Below, piece after piece: positions 1-8,527 of a stretch of DNA of 64,000 bases. A program made the position numbers and the translations under genes. This DNA is from Kribbella pratensis (GTDB lineage Bacteria > Actinomycetota > Actinomycetes > Propionibacteriales > Kribbellaceae), in contig NZ_SODP01000005.1 of NCBI RefSeq assembly GCF_004365355.1, forward strand, positions 1-64,000, read 5' to 3'. The notes under the pieces are model-generated. The model saw nothing but the letters and a program-made list of their open reading frames with translations. It was not told the DNA's origin and did not search any database. Numbering within the stretch: the stretch's first letter is position 1; each line of letters starts with the position of its first letter.

Positions 1-43
1 TACTGCGACCGGGAGGTCGTGGGAGAGTAGGACGCCGCCGGAC
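1..43 (+). rRNA. rrf: 5S ribosomal RNA, 3' end only
   Basis: The first bases match the conserved 3' end of actinobacterial 5S rRNA, including the GGGAGAGTAGGACGCCGCC segment. The 5' part lies outside the window. A strong intrinsic terminator follows within about 10 bases, as expected at the end of an rRNA operon. The exact 3' end is set by comparison with Streptomyces 5S from memory and may be off by one or two bases. Confidence 0.9.
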
Positions 44-52
44 ATTCACACT

Positions 53-86
53 GTTAAGGGCCACCCCACCCGGGGTGGCCCTTAAC
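53..86 (+). terminator. Intrinsic terminator of the rRNA operon
   Basis: Perfect 15-bp inverted repeat (arms GTTAAGGGCCACCCC and its complement) with a 4-base loop. It sits just after the 5S rRNA. The outer A/T pairs give a short T run after the hairpin on the plus strand (CATTT). Confidence 0.9.
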
Positions 87-96
87 ATTTCCATGG

Positions 97-880
97 CTGG
101 TTCCCCCCGGCCAAGTCCTCCTCGGCCAGCTTTCCTCTGTCGGCTGTACTGCAGTCGGCTTTCCTCCTGTCAGCTTTCCTCCAGGCGGTCTCAAGCCAGC
201 CAGCGTGGCCAAGTCCTCGTCCACCCGGCTTCTCTGGCCGGCTTCGGTTGCCAGTTCCGTTCAGCCAGTCCTGTCCGGGGAGCTTCCGTGGGCGATTTCA
301 CTGGCCAGATTCTCTCCACCCAGTTCCCTGGGCAGTTCTCGTCCAGCCCGCGCGTCTGGCCGGCTTGGCTGGCCTGTTCCCTCGATCCTGTTCCCTCGAG
401 CCAGTTCCCGCCCAGTTCTCCCCAGCCAGTTTCCCAGCCAGCTCTTCCAGCCAGTTCTGTCCGGCCAGCTTCCTTGGACGGTTTCCCTGGCCAGATTTCT
501 CTGCAGCCAGTTCCCTCGCTAGTTCTCGTCCAGCGAGCTTGCCTGGTCGGCTTGGCTGGCCTGTTCCCTCGAGCCAGTTCCCGCCCAGCTCTCTCCAGCC
601 AGTTCCCTGGCTAGTTCTCGTCCAGCGAGCTTGCCTGGCCGGCTTGGCTGGCCAGTTCCCTCCACCCGGTTCTCTCCACCCAGTTCCCGCCCAGTTCTCT
701 CCACCTAGTTCCCTGGCTAGCCGGCTTGCCTGGTCGGCTTCGCGCGCCAGTTTCCTTCGCCCAGTTCTCCCGAGCCAGTTTCCGCTCAGTTGTCTCCAGC
801 CAGTTTCCTAGCCAGCTCTTCCAGCCAGTCGTGTCCGGTCGGCTTCCTTGGGCGGTTTTGCTGGCGAGATTCTCTGGCTT
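97..880. repeat. Imperfect short-repeat region, no credible gene
   Basis: About 800 bases between the rRNA terminator and the next gene consist of degenerate copies of CCAGTTCCC/CCAGTTCTC-like units interspersed with GGCCGGCTTGGCTGGCC-like units. Higher-order copies are visible. A segment beginning AGTTCTCGTCCAGCGAGCTT occurs at 521 and 613 (period 92), with a related copy at 334. A second motif (CCAGCCAGCTCTTCCAG...) occurs near 434 and 801, with a weaker relative near 254. The plus strand is pyrimidine-rich. Open frames across it exist in several frames at once and have low-complexity Ser/Pro/Phe composition, as expected of a stop-poor repeat rather than a gene. From about 880 to 984 I see no further element. 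Confidence 0.75.
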
Positions 881-994
881 GTTGCACTGGCTTGTGCCGT
901 TGTTGGTGTCTGAGTGGCGGCCAGGGACTCGGCACCGCTGCGGACGGGGTAACGTTTGTCCGATTACTGTTCTTCAGCTTCCTTAGGAGTCACC

Positions 995-3601
995 GTGGCT
1001 ACGCCACCTCGCAATCCTCGCTCCGGCTCAGGGGACCGCCGCGGTTCCTCCGGAGGCGCCGGCCGTTCCGGCGGCAGCGGAGGTGGACGGCCCCAGTCCG
1101 GCGGCAGTTCTGGTTCTGGAGCTGGTCGGTCGGGTTCCGGCGGGGGTCGTTCCGGTTCTGGTACTGGGCGTTCCGGGTACAGCGGAGGCTCGGGTTCTGG
1201 TTCCGGACGTTCTGGCTACAGCGGAGGCTCGGGTTCTGGAGCGGGTCGCTCGAGCTCGGGCGGTGGGCGTTCGGGTTCTGGAGCGGGTGGCTCGGGTTCG
1301 GGTCGCGCGGGTTCCGGGGGCGGTCGCGGTGCTGCCGGTGGTCGTTCTGGTGGTACGTCCAGTCGTCCGGGTGGGTTTGCCGGCGGGCGTTCGGGCGGGT
1401 CGGGCGGACGGTCCGGTGGGCCGCGTTCGGGCGGCAGTTCGTCGTACCGGGATGAGGGCGGTTCGGAGACCAGGCGTGGGTATGTCGGGTCGCGTGGTGA
1501 TGACAAGGGTCAGCGCGATCCGTTCCGTGGTCAGCTGAGCGGAGACGGTGGTCGCGGCGCTGGGCGCAGTGACCGGGCCGGTGACCGGTCTGGTGGTTAC
1601 CGGGGCGACGATCGGCGTGATGATCGGTCCGGCGGGCGCGGTGGGTATCAGCGCGATGACCGCGGTGGGGCCCGGCGGGATGATCGTGGTGGCGACGGGC
1701 GTGGCTCGTACCCGCGGGATGACCGCGGAGGCAACCGTGGCGGCTCGCGGGACGACCGCGGCGGGGCCGGCGGCGCTGGTTACAACCGTGACGAGCGGTC
1801 CGGCGACCGTGGTGGCTACCGGCGTGACGACCGCTCAGGCGGGGACGGCGGTGGCTATCGGCGTGACGATCGGTCCGGCGGGGACGGTGGTGGCTACCGG
1901 CGTGATGAGCGGTCTGGTGGTGACCGTGGTGGGTATCGGGACGCGCGGTCGGGCGATCAGCGGGGTGGGTACAACCGGGATGACCGGGCGGGCGATTCTC
2001 GCGGCGGGTACCGGCGGGACGATCGGCCTGGCGACTCGCGGGGTGGTGACTCGCGTGGGCGGGGTCCGGGCGGGGCTCGCGGTGGCGGGCCGGCGCGTGG
2101 AGAGCGTGGAGCGTTCCGGCGGGATGACCGCGGCGACGCTCGGCGGGACGATCGCGGTGGGTACCGGCGGGACGAGCGCACTGGCGACGACCGCGGTGGA
2201 TACAGCCGCGATGACCGTGGTGGCGACTCGCGTGGTGGATTCCGGCGGGACGACCGTGCGGGTGATGCTCGCGGTGGATACCGACGTGACGAGCGCTCCG
2301 CCGACTCGCGCAGTGGCTACAACACTGACGACCGAGGCGGCGACTCGCGCGGTGGTTACAACCGGGACGACCGTGGTGGCCACTCGCGTGGACGTGGGCC
2401 CGTTGCCGACTCGCGCGGGCGTGGTCGGGACGATCGGCGGGGGTCGGCGGGTCGCGATGAGCGGCGGGGCGGGCCTCGGCGGGAGGATCGCGAGGAGAAG
2501 GCCGGGCCGCGTCGGGACGATCCGAAGATTCCGGAAGGGATCACGGGTGCCGAGCTCGATCGTGGCGTGAAGGCCGAGCTGCGGTCGTTGCCGCGGACCT
2601 TGGCGGATCTGGTGGCGCAGCACCTGGTGGCGTCGGGGCGGTTCCTCGATGACGACCCGGAGCTTGCGTACCAGCATGCGCGGGTTGCACGGCGGCTCGC
2701 GTCGCGACTTGGCGGAGTACGTGAGGCTGTGGCGATCACGGCGTACCTGGCTGAGCACTACGACGAGGCGCTGACTGAATTCCGGGCTGTACGGCGGATG
2801 ACGGGTAACCACGAGGTCATCGCGATGATGGCCGACTGCGAGCGCGCGCTCGGGCGGCCGGACAAGGCGCTGGCGCTGACCAAGGACAAGCACGTCAACG
2901 AGCTGTCGGAGCCGACGCAGATCGAGCTGCTGATCGTCGCGGCCGGCGCGCGGCGTGACATGGGGCAGACCGCTGCGGCGATCCAGACACTCGACGTGCC
3001 GGAGCTGACCAAGCGGACGCGGGCCGAATGGCTGCCGCGGCTGCGGTACGCGTACGCCGACGCGCTGGAGGAGGCCGGTCGTACGGACGAGGCGCTCGTC
3101 TGGTTCCACCGGGCGGCTGGTGTCGACGGCGACGGTCTGACCGGTGCCGCCGAGCGGGCTGCGCAGCTGGAAGGCCTCGAGTTCACCGACCTCGACGAAG
3201 ACGACACCGTTCTCGACGACGAGTACTTCGAGGAGGAGGACGAGGTCGAGGACGACGACGAGGACCTGGCAGACGAAGCCGACCTCGACGAGCCCGAAGA
3301 CGACACTGACGGCGACACCGAGGCCGAGGCGGAGGACGCGGACCACGAGTCCGAGGACGAAGCCGATGAAGCTGAAGATGAGGCTGAGGACGAGGCCGAC
3401 GAAGCTGAGGACCAGGCCGACGAGGCAGCGGACGAGGCCGATGAGGCTGAGGATGCGGCTGCAGAGGCTGAGGATGCCGCGGATGAAGCCGGGGACGACC
3501 TGGATGAGGACGGGTTCGACGAGTTCGACGATGTGGCTGAGGGCGTGAAGGACTCGGCCGCCGACGACGAGGGCGACAAACCCAAGGGCGCTGAGGAGTA
3601 G
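995..3601 (+). CDS. TPR protein with long RGG/RDD-rich disordered region and acidic tail
   Basis: The 868-residue product has three parts. Residues 1 to about 505 are low complexity: first Gly/Ser/Arg, then dozens of repeats such as GGYRRDDRSGGD. Residues about 509-725 form a helical tetratricopeptide-like domain (EAVAITAYLAEHYDEALTEF, YADALEEAGRTDEALVWF). Residues about 726-868 are almost all Asp, Glu and Ala. GTG 995 is chosen because AGGAG lies five bases upstream; an ATG at 956 has no such site. The TPR domain and position match the Rv1691-type protein upstream of the HAD phosphatase and tlyA in mycobacteria, which lacks so long a basic tail as far as I recall. Binding to RNA or to ribosome-associated partners is only an inference from the RGG-like repeats. 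Confidence 0.85.
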   Translation: MATPPRNPRSGSGDRRGSSGGAGRSGGSGGGRPQSGGSSGSGAGRSGSGGGRSGSGTGRSGYSGGSGSGSGRSGYSGGSGSGAGRSSSGGGRSGSGAGGSGSGRAGSGGGRGAAGGRSGGTSSRPGGFAGGRSGGSGGRSGGPRSGGSSSYRDEGGSETRRGYVGSRGDDKGQRDPFRGQLSGDGGRGAGRSDRAGDRSGGYRGDDRRDDRSGGRGGYQRDDRGGARRDDRGGDGRGSYPRDDRGGNRGGSRDDRGGAGGAGYNRDERSGDRGGYRRDDRSGGDGGGYRRDDRSGGDGGGYRRDERSGGDRGGYRDARSGDQRGGYNRDDRAGDSRGGYRRDDRPGDSRGGDSRGRGPGGARGGGPARGERGAFRRDDRGDARRDDRGGYRRDERTGDDRGGYSRDDRGGDSRGGFRRDDRAGDARGGYRRDERSADSRSGYNTDDRGGDSRGGYNRDDRGGHSRGRGPVADSRGRGRDDRRGSAGRDERRGGPRREDREEKAGPRRDDPKIPEGITGAELDRGVKAELRSLPRTLADLVAQHLVASGRFLDDDPELAYQHARVARRLASRLGGVREAVAITAYLAEHYDEALTEFRAVRRMTGNHEVIAMMADCERALGRPDKALALTKDKHVNELSEPTQIELLIVAAGARRDMGQTAAAIQTLDVPELTKRTRAEWLPRLRYAYADALEEAGRTDEALVWFHRAAGVDGDGLTGAAERAAQLEGLEFTDLDEDDTVLDDEYFEEEDEVEDDDEDLADEADLDEPEDDTDGDTEAEAEDADHESEDEADEAEDEAEDEADEAEDQADEAADEADEAEDAAAEAEDAADEAGDDLDEDGFDEFDDVAEGVKDSAADDEGDKPKGAEE

Positions 3602-3605
3602 AGCT

Positions 3606-4469
3606 GTGGCTGACCGGGACTTGGTGGTGGCTGAGAGCCCGGTCGGCATGCTTGTCGGCGTCGCCCTCGCGAAGGGGGCGCGCCGGCTCGAGAAGTCCGT
3701 GGCGATGGTGTCGGCGGGGGAGGACGACGCCATCCACCAGGTGCGCGTCTCCTGCCGGCGGCTGCGCAGTGATCTCAAGCTGTTCCGCAAACTACTGGCC
3801 GGCGACTGGGCGCCCGAGCTCCGAGCCGATCTGGCGGCGCTCGCACAGGCCTGTGGTGAGGCCCGCGATCTGGAAGTGATCGCCGCCCTCGTCCGCGAGA
3901 ACGCCACCAGCGAGGACAACGAGGAACACGTCGACACGATCCTCACCACGCTGACCCTCGGACTCGACCGCGCGGCCGCGCGCTCCGCCGAGGTGGTGCT
4001 GGGGGAGACCACCAAGGACCTGCTCACCACCATCGAGTCGGTCGCCGCCGCCCCGGACCTGAAGCCGAACGCAGACAGGCCGTGCGGCGAGGTGCTACCC
4101 GAGCTCCTCCAGTCGGCCACCGCGAAGTTCGCCCAGGAAGCCGGCAAGCTCAAGCCCTGGACCCCCGACGACGACTGGCACGAGGTCCGTCTCCTGGCCA
4201 AGCGAGTTCGGTACGCCGCCGACACCACCGCCGCCGTACTCGGTGAAGGAGCAAAAGCCACCGCGACGCAAGCAGCCACCTACCAGGAGCTCCTGGGACA
4301 GCACCAGGACCACTGTGCCGCAGCAGACGCCCTGACCGGTATGGCTGCGGACGCGGCCGCTCAGGACGACCCGGAGCTCTCCTTCACCCTCGGACGGCTC
4401 ACAGAACGCCACCGCGCGGCCCGCAAGCCCCTCCGCGAGCAGTTCCTGACGCTCTACCACCGGCCCTGA
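3606..4469 (+). CDS. CHAD domain protein
   Basis: A 287-residue helical protein with the CHAD (conserved histidine alpha-helical) fold signature: an early IHQVRVSCRRLRSDLKLFR segment (about residues 40-58) and a second half with WHEVRLLAKRVRYAAD, giving the paired basic helices typical of the domain. CHAD proteins bind polyphosphate or other polyanions through these Arg/Lys/His faces. No fused CYTH triphosphatase domain is present. GTG 3606 has GAGGAG seven bases upstream, overlapping the end of the TPR gene, so the two are probably cotranscribed. The gene ends four bases before a convergent DUF1015 gene with no terminator visible between them. Confidence 0.85.
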   Translation: MADRDLVVAESPVGMLVGVALAKGARRLEKSVAMVSAGEDDAIHQVRVSCRRLRSDLKLFRKLLAGDWAPELRADLAALAQACGEARDLEVIAALVRENATSEDNEEHVDTILTTLTLGLDRAAARSAEVVLGETTKDLLTTIESVAAAPDLKPNADRPCGEVLPELLQSATAKFAQEAGKLKPWTPDDDWHEVRLLAKRVRYAADTTAAVLGEGAKATATQAATYQELLGQHQDHCAAADALTGMAADAAAQDDPELSFTLGRLTERHRAARKPLREQFLTLYHRP

Positions 4470-4473
4470 CCCT

Positions 4474-5628
4474 TCAGAGCATCCGGAACAGCAGCCCCAC
4501 CCGCGGCTTGGGCCCGAACGACGTGGCCTTCTGCGGCAGTACGACGCCGTGCGCGGCAGAACGCAGTACCTGATCCATCCTGGGCGCTGCGAGCTCCACA
4601 GCCGCCTGCTGCGGGCCAGCCAACGCCAACGCGTCCGCGAGCGTGTGATGGAAGCTGATGTCTTCCTCCACGACGCCCCAGGCCGGCAGTAGTACCTCGT
4701 GCAGCAGCGCGACCGTGGGCGTGTCCACGTCTGTGTGGAGCGTCAGCCAGCTGGTCCCGTCAGTAATCGAGATGCGGTCCGGATCGCCGTCCACCCGACC
4801 AGGCTGCATCTGCCAGCCTGTCGGCGTATGTGTCCGCACAATCTCCAGACTCAGACCCGGTACGACGCGGTGGATCGGGTCCAGCGTCAGCGGATGGCGG
4901 ATGTAGTCCACCAACATCGCCAAACCGACCTCTGCACCCGGCCTGTACGGCTCCCGCAGCTGCCTCTCCAGGTACGCCGCGTACCGGTGGTGCCCGTCCG
5001 CGATGACGGCCTCATGCTTCGCCAGCTCCGTCGAGATCGCCGAGAGCACCTCTGGCTCGTCGATGCGCCAGATGCGGTGCTCGGCGCCGTTGTACGTCTC
5101 GGCCTCCAGCCACGGTTCGCTGGCCCGCGCGGCGTCCACAGCATCGCTTGCCACGCTGCCACCGGCGTACGCGAGCAGGATCGGCTCCAGGTCGGCGTCC
5201 GTCGCCTCCATCAGCCGGAGGCGGTCGTCGACCCAGTGCGGCATCACTTCCTCATGCGGCAGCACCACTGTGCGTGCCGGATCCAGCCGCAGCGATCCGA
5301 CCAGGCCGCACAGTACGGCGTTCCCCAGCCGCTGCTCGTACACGTACAGCGCAGGGCTATCGTCCTGCACCACGACACCGTCCTGCTGCCACTGGGCGAG
5401 CCGCCGGGCGGGTTCGTCGTACCGGCCCGGGCCGAGGTCCGGATCGCGTGGAAGGATGAGCCTCACCATGTTGTGCAGATCAGAGTCAGTCAGCCGCCGG
5501 ACGATGGCGGGTTCCAGCACGTCGTACGGCGGTGACGTGACCGCGCCGAGTGCGCTCACCTTGCCGGCCACGAACCGCCACGCGCGCAGCGGCTCGAGCC
5601 TCAGCACGCTCCCGCTCGTATCCGGCAT
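4474..5628 (-). CDS. DUF1015 family protein
   Basis: A 384-residue soluble protein with DUF1015 hallmarks: an N-terminal LRLEPLRAWRF, SPPYDVL near residue 30, HNMVRLILPRD, the LYVYEQ segment, HEEVMP, and VIADGHHRYAAYL in the middle. The family is widespread in bacteria and has no firmly established biochemical role; a link to serine kinase-like activity has been proposed for a subset. The frame is open far upstream, but ATG 5628 begins the recognisable family N terminus and leaves a 24-base gap to the divergent HAD gene. The extra upstream reading frame is antisense to that gene and is not believed. Confidence 0.85.
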   Translation of the reverse strand: MPDTSGSVLRLEPLRAWRFVAGKVSALGAVTSPPYDVLEPAIVRRLTDSDLHNMVRLILPRDPDLGPGRYDEPARRLAQWQQDGVVVQDDSPALYVYEQRLGNAVLCGLVGSLRLDPARTVVLPHEEVMPHWVDDRLRLMEATDADLEPILLAYAGGSVASDAVDAARASEPWLEAETYNGAEHRIWRIDEPEVLSAISTELAKHEAVIADGHHRYAAYLERQLREPYRPGAEVGLAMLVDYIRHPLTLDPIHRVVPGLSLEIVRTHTPTGWQMQPGRVDGDPDRISITDGTSWLTLHTDVDTPTVALLHEVLLPAWGVVEEDISFHHTLADALALAGPQQAAVELAAPRMDQVLRSAAHGVVLPQKATSFGPKPRVGLLFRML

Positions 5629-5652
5629 GCGCGGAATCGTACGGGGTGAAGC

Positions 5653-6759
5653 ATGAGCGCGGAACGCAAGGCGCCGGAACCGCTGTCGGCGTGTGAGGAA
5701 CCGCTCGCGAGCCGGTACGACGTGGCGCTGCTCGACCTCGACGGCGTCGTGTACGTCGGACCGGACCCGGTCCCGGACGCCCCGGAGAACCTGCGGAAAG
5801 CTGCCAAGGAAGGCATGCGGATCGGGTACATCACCAACAACGCGAGCCGGCCGGCGCGGGTTGTTGCCGAGCATCTCGCATCGTTCGGGCTGGACGTGAT
5901 CGCCGACGACGTGGTGACGTCCGCGCAGGCGGCCGCCAAGCTGATCGCGAGCGAGTACCCGAAGGGCTCGCCGGTCCTGGTCGTCGGCGGCGAGGGGCTG
6001 TACGTCGCGCTCGAGGAGTACGGCCTGACGCCGGTCCGCAGCAGCGACGCGAACCCGGTCGCCGTCGTACAGGGGTTCCACCCGGATGTGAACTGGGTGA
6101 TGCTCGCGGACGGCGCGCACGCGATCCACGAAGGCGCCAAGTGGTTCGCGACCAACCTGGACCTGACCATCCCTACCGCAGCCGGTAAAGCGCCCGGCAA
6201 CGGGACGCTCGTGCAGGCGGTCCGGGCTGCGGTCGACGTGGATCCGGTTGTCGCCGGCAAGCCCGAGCCGCCGCTGCTGGAGACGAGCATCGAACGGCTG
6301 AAAGCCAAGCACCCGTTGATGATCGGGGACCGGCTGGACTCCGACATCGAGGGCGCGAACGCGGTCGGGATCGCGAGCCTGTGGGTCGCGACCGGCGTCA
6401 ACGACCCGTACGACCTGGCGCGGGCGCCGAAGAACCAGCGCCCGACGTACGTCGCCGCCGGGCTCGGCGCGCTGGCCGAGAAGCAGCCGGGCGTCACCGT
6501 CGACGGCGCGAAGCACTCCTGTGAAGGCTGGACCGCCGAGATCGTGAACAACGCCGTCGCGGTCAAGGGCGAGGGCAAGCCGTACGACGGACTGCGCGCG
6601 ATCCTGTCCGCGGTGTGGACCGCCGTCGACGCGCCGACCGAACCGGCCAAGCCCGCGAAGGCCGCCGGCCGCACCCGTCGTCCGCGCCCGAAGCCAGCTC
6701 CGACGCCGGATTCCATCGCGATCGACGCCGCGCTGCACCGCGTGGGCCTCGACAAGTAG
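5653..6759 (+). CDS. HAD-superfamily hydrolase, subfamily IIA
   Basis: The 368-residue product carries the HAD motifs in order. Motif I is DLDGVVYVG (nucleophile Asp at about residue 28), motif II is ITNNASRP, the motif III lysine is in AGKPEPPLLE (about residue 205), and motif IV is GDRLDSDIEGA. The subfamily IIA cap between motifs II and III places it with NagD/phosphoglycolate phosphatase-like enzymes acting on small phosphorylated metabolites. The substrate cannot be told from sequence. It occupies the same place as Rv1692 (glycerol 3-phosphate phosphatase in M. tuberculosis), so that activity is plausible. The last 60 residues add a Pro/Ala/Lys/Arg-rich linker, apparently disordered. Confidence 0.88.
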   Translation: MSAERKAPEPLSACEEPLASRYDVALLDLDGVVYVGPDPVPDAPENLRKAAKEGMRIGYITNNASRPARVVAEHLASFGLDVIADDVVTSAQAAAKLIASEYPKGSPVLVVGGEGLYVALEEYGLTPVRSSDANPVAVVQGFHPDVNWVMLADGAHAIHEGAKWFATNLDLTIPTAAGKAPGNGTLVQAVRAAVDVDPVVAGKPEPPLLETSIERLKAKHPLMIGDRLDSDIEGANAVGIASLWVATGVNDPYDLARAPKNQRPTYVAAGLGALAEKQPGVTVDGAKHSCEGWTAEIVNNAVAVKGEGKPYDGLRAILSAVWTAVDAPTEPAKPAKAAGRTRRPRPKPAPTPDSIAIDAALHRVGLDK

Positions 6760-6825
6760 GTGCTGCTGGCTGGTATCCCACGTCCGAGGCGATACCGTTG
6801 CTGGGAACGATGCGAGGAGGCAGTC

Positions 6826-7287
6826 ATGGTGATGGACGCAGTGCGCGGCTACGTACAGCTGGCGAGCGGGTTGACCGAGGTCACCAAGCAGAAGGCCCAG
6901 GCGGCTGCGAAAGCGTTGCTGCAGCAGACCGGGGCGGACGCGCTGACCAGCAAGGTGAGCGACCTGGCCGACGAGATCGTTGCCACCAGCAAGAGCAATC
7001 GTCAGCTGCTGCAGGCGATCGTGGCGAACGAGGTCGAGGGCGCGGTCGCGCGGCTCGGATTCGTTCGTTCCGAGGAGGTTGCGGCGCTGACCCGCCGGGT
7101 GAAGGCGCTGGAGACCGAGCTGGCCGAGGCGCACGCCGCCGGCCCGGTGCCCGACCCGCTGGTCGGGGACGCGCCGGTTCTGACGAAGAAGGAAACCGCG
7201 AAGAAGGCGTCGGCCAAGAAGGCTGTGCCGCTGGCCAAGAAGGCCGCCGCGAAGAAGGCTGCCAAGAAGACGGCGAAGAAGGCGTGA
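6826..7287 (+). CDS. Small helical protein with Lys/Ala histone-H1-like tail
   Basis: A 153-residue protein. Residues 1-105 are predicted helical/coiled coil (QLASGLTEVTKQKAQAAAKA, VAALTRRVKALETELAEA) and resemble phasin or polyhydroxyalkanoate-granule regulator-like proteins. Residues about 120-153 repeat AKK units (KKASAKKA, AKKAAAKKAAKK), a tail like those of histone H1 or mycobacterial HupB. ATG 6826 is chosen over the upstream frame because GAGGAGG lies five bases before it. The gene sits between the HAD phosphatase and a small acidic protein. The tail suggests DNA or polyanion binding, which is an inference. Confidence 0.75.
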   Translation: MVMDAVRGYVQLASGLTEVTKQKAQAAAKALLQQTGADALTSKVSDLADEIVATSKSNRQLLQAIVANEVEGAVARLGFVRSEEVAALTRRVKALETELAEAHAAGPVPDPLVGDAPVLTKKETAKKASAKKAVPLAKKAAAKKAAKKTAKKA

Positions 7288-7288
7288 C

Positions 7289-7699
7289 GTGACCGAGCAT
7301 CCAGGCGAGCAGTTCCCGCCGGACGTCGACCCCGACGTCGAGCCCGGTTTCGACCCGGACCCGTCCGAGGAGCCCACGACCCACCCGGACTACGACACCG
7401 AGCCCGGTGCCCAAGACGTTGCCGAAGCCGCTGAGCACGTGGATCCGGCCGCGGTGGAGTTCGGCCCGGAGTTCGCGCGGCCACCCGGTCAGGAGTACGA
7501 GCACTCCTTCGAAGCCGAGTCAGCGGAGGACCCCGCTGAGCACGAGGGCGGTCACCCGCTGGTCGAGGAGACCATGGCCCGGCTCGACGAGCTCCGGGAC
7601 CGGCCGGTGAGTGAGCACGGCGAGGTGTACGCCGACCTGCACGAACGACTCCAGAGTGCCTTGGTGGAGGCGGACGCCGAGCAGGGCGACCGGAGCTGA
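7289..7699 (+). CDS. Hypothetical acidic protein
   Basis: A 136-residue, strongly acidic protein. The first 85 residues are rich in Asp, Glu and Pro (DVDPDVEPGFDPDPSEEP) and look disordered. The last 50 (HPLVEETMARLDELRDRPVSEHGEVYADLHERLQSAL) form amphipathic helices. It starts at GTG one base after the preceding stop and ends directly against tlyA, so it is part of the same transcript. A small acidic gene at this place, before tlyA, is common in actinobacteria. I know no function. Confidence 0.7.
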   Translation: MTEHPGEQFPPDVDPDVEPGFDPDPSEEPTTHPDYDTEPGAQDVAEAAEHVDPAAVEFGPEFARPPGQEYEHSFEAESAEDPAEHEGGHPLVEETMARLDELRDRPVSEHGEVYADLHERLQSALVEADAEQGDRS

Positions 7700-8515
7700 G
7701 TGGCCAAGGCAGCCAAGCGTTCGCGGCTCGACGCCGAGCTGGTACGCCGCGGCCTGGCGCGGTCGCGTGAGCATGCGAGCGAGCTGATCGCGGCCGGGAA
7801 GGTGAAGGTGTCCGGCACCGTGGCCGGCAAGCCCGCGACCGGGGTGGGTTCCGACGCGCCGATCGTCGTCGACACGTCCGAGCACGAGGACCCCGGCTAC
7901 GCGAGCCGTGGTGCACACAAGCTGATCGGCGCGCTCGAGGCGTTCCCAGCCGTCAAGGTCAAAGGCCGCCGCGCTCTCGACGCCGGTGCGTCGACGGGCG
8001 GTTTCACCGACGTACTGCTGCGCAATGAAGCCGCGCAGGTGATCGCTGTCGACGTCGGGTACGGCCAGTTGGTGTGGGCCTTGCAGACCGACGAGCGGGT
8101 CACGGTGATGGACCGGACCAATGTCCGGACGCTGACGCTGGACGACATCGGCGGTGAGCCGGTCGACCTCGTTGTCAGCGATCTGAGCTTCATCAGCCTC
8201 ACGCTCGTGCTGCCGGCGCTGATCGGCGTGGTCAAGCCGGACGGCGAGCTGGTGCTGATGGTGAAGCCGCAGTTCGAGGTCGGCAAGGAGCGGCTCGGCA
8301 AGGGCGGCGTGGTCCGCGACCCGGCGCTGCGGGCCGACGCCGTACGCTCGGTGGCAGCGAAGGCTCACGACCTGGGGTGGGGAATCGAAGGGGTGGCGGC
8401 CAGCCCACTGCCTGGTCCGTCAGGAAATGTCGAATACTTCCTGTGGATACGCCGGGAAGCACCGGTTCTCGATGAGACGATGCTGCAAAGCGCGATCGAG
8501 AACGGTCCTCAATGA
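7700..8515 (+). CDS. tlyA: TlyA family rRNA 2'-O-methyltransferase
   Basis: The 271-residue product begins with an S4 RNA-binding domain (RLDAELVRRGLARSREHASELI, then AGKVKVSG) and continues with an FtsJ/RrmJ-like Rossmann methyltransferase. ALDAGASTGGFTDVLL is the SAM-binding motif near residue 92, and a K-D-K-E type tetrad is expected. In M. tuberculosis TlyA methylates 16S C1409 and 23S C1920 and determines capreomycin sensitivity. The GTG start follows the preceding stop directly. nadK and recN lie downstream, the order conserved in M. tuberculosis. Confidence 0.95.
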   Translation: MAKAAKRSRLDAELVRRGLARSREHASELIAAGKVKVSGTVAGKPATGVGSDAPIVVDTSEHEDPGYASRGAHKLIGALEAFPAVKVKGRRALDAGASTGGFTDVLLRNEAAQVIAVDVGYGQLVWALQTDERVTVMDRTNVRTLTLDDIGGEPVDLVVSDLSFISLTLVLPALIGVVKPDGELVLMVKPQFEVGKERLGKGGVVRDPALRADAVRSVAAKAHDLGWGIEGVAASPLPGPSGNVEYFLWIRREAPVLDETMLQSAIENGPQ

Positions 8516-8527
8516 GGTGGAGGCAGG

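Noticed and set aside
75..811. Open frames of 100-190 codons in three frames across the repeat region
   Set aside because: Ser/Pro/Phe low complexity, no ribosome sites, overlapping frames of similar quality; they result from the stop-poor repeat.
1548..2570. 340-codon Thr/Val/Gly-rich frame in another phase of the TPR gene
   Set aside because: A shadow of the RDD repeats; its composition mirrors the repeat codons, and it has no independent start signal.
1835..4279. 814-codon frame on the minus strand
   Set aside because: Antisense to the TPR and CHAD genes, with low-complexity Val/Thr/Arg composition and no family motif.
5629..7377. Upstream extension of the DUF1015 frame by about 580 codons
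   Set aside because: Antisense to the HAD and Lys-rich genes. The family N terminus begins at ATG 5628, and the extension has no recognisable domain.
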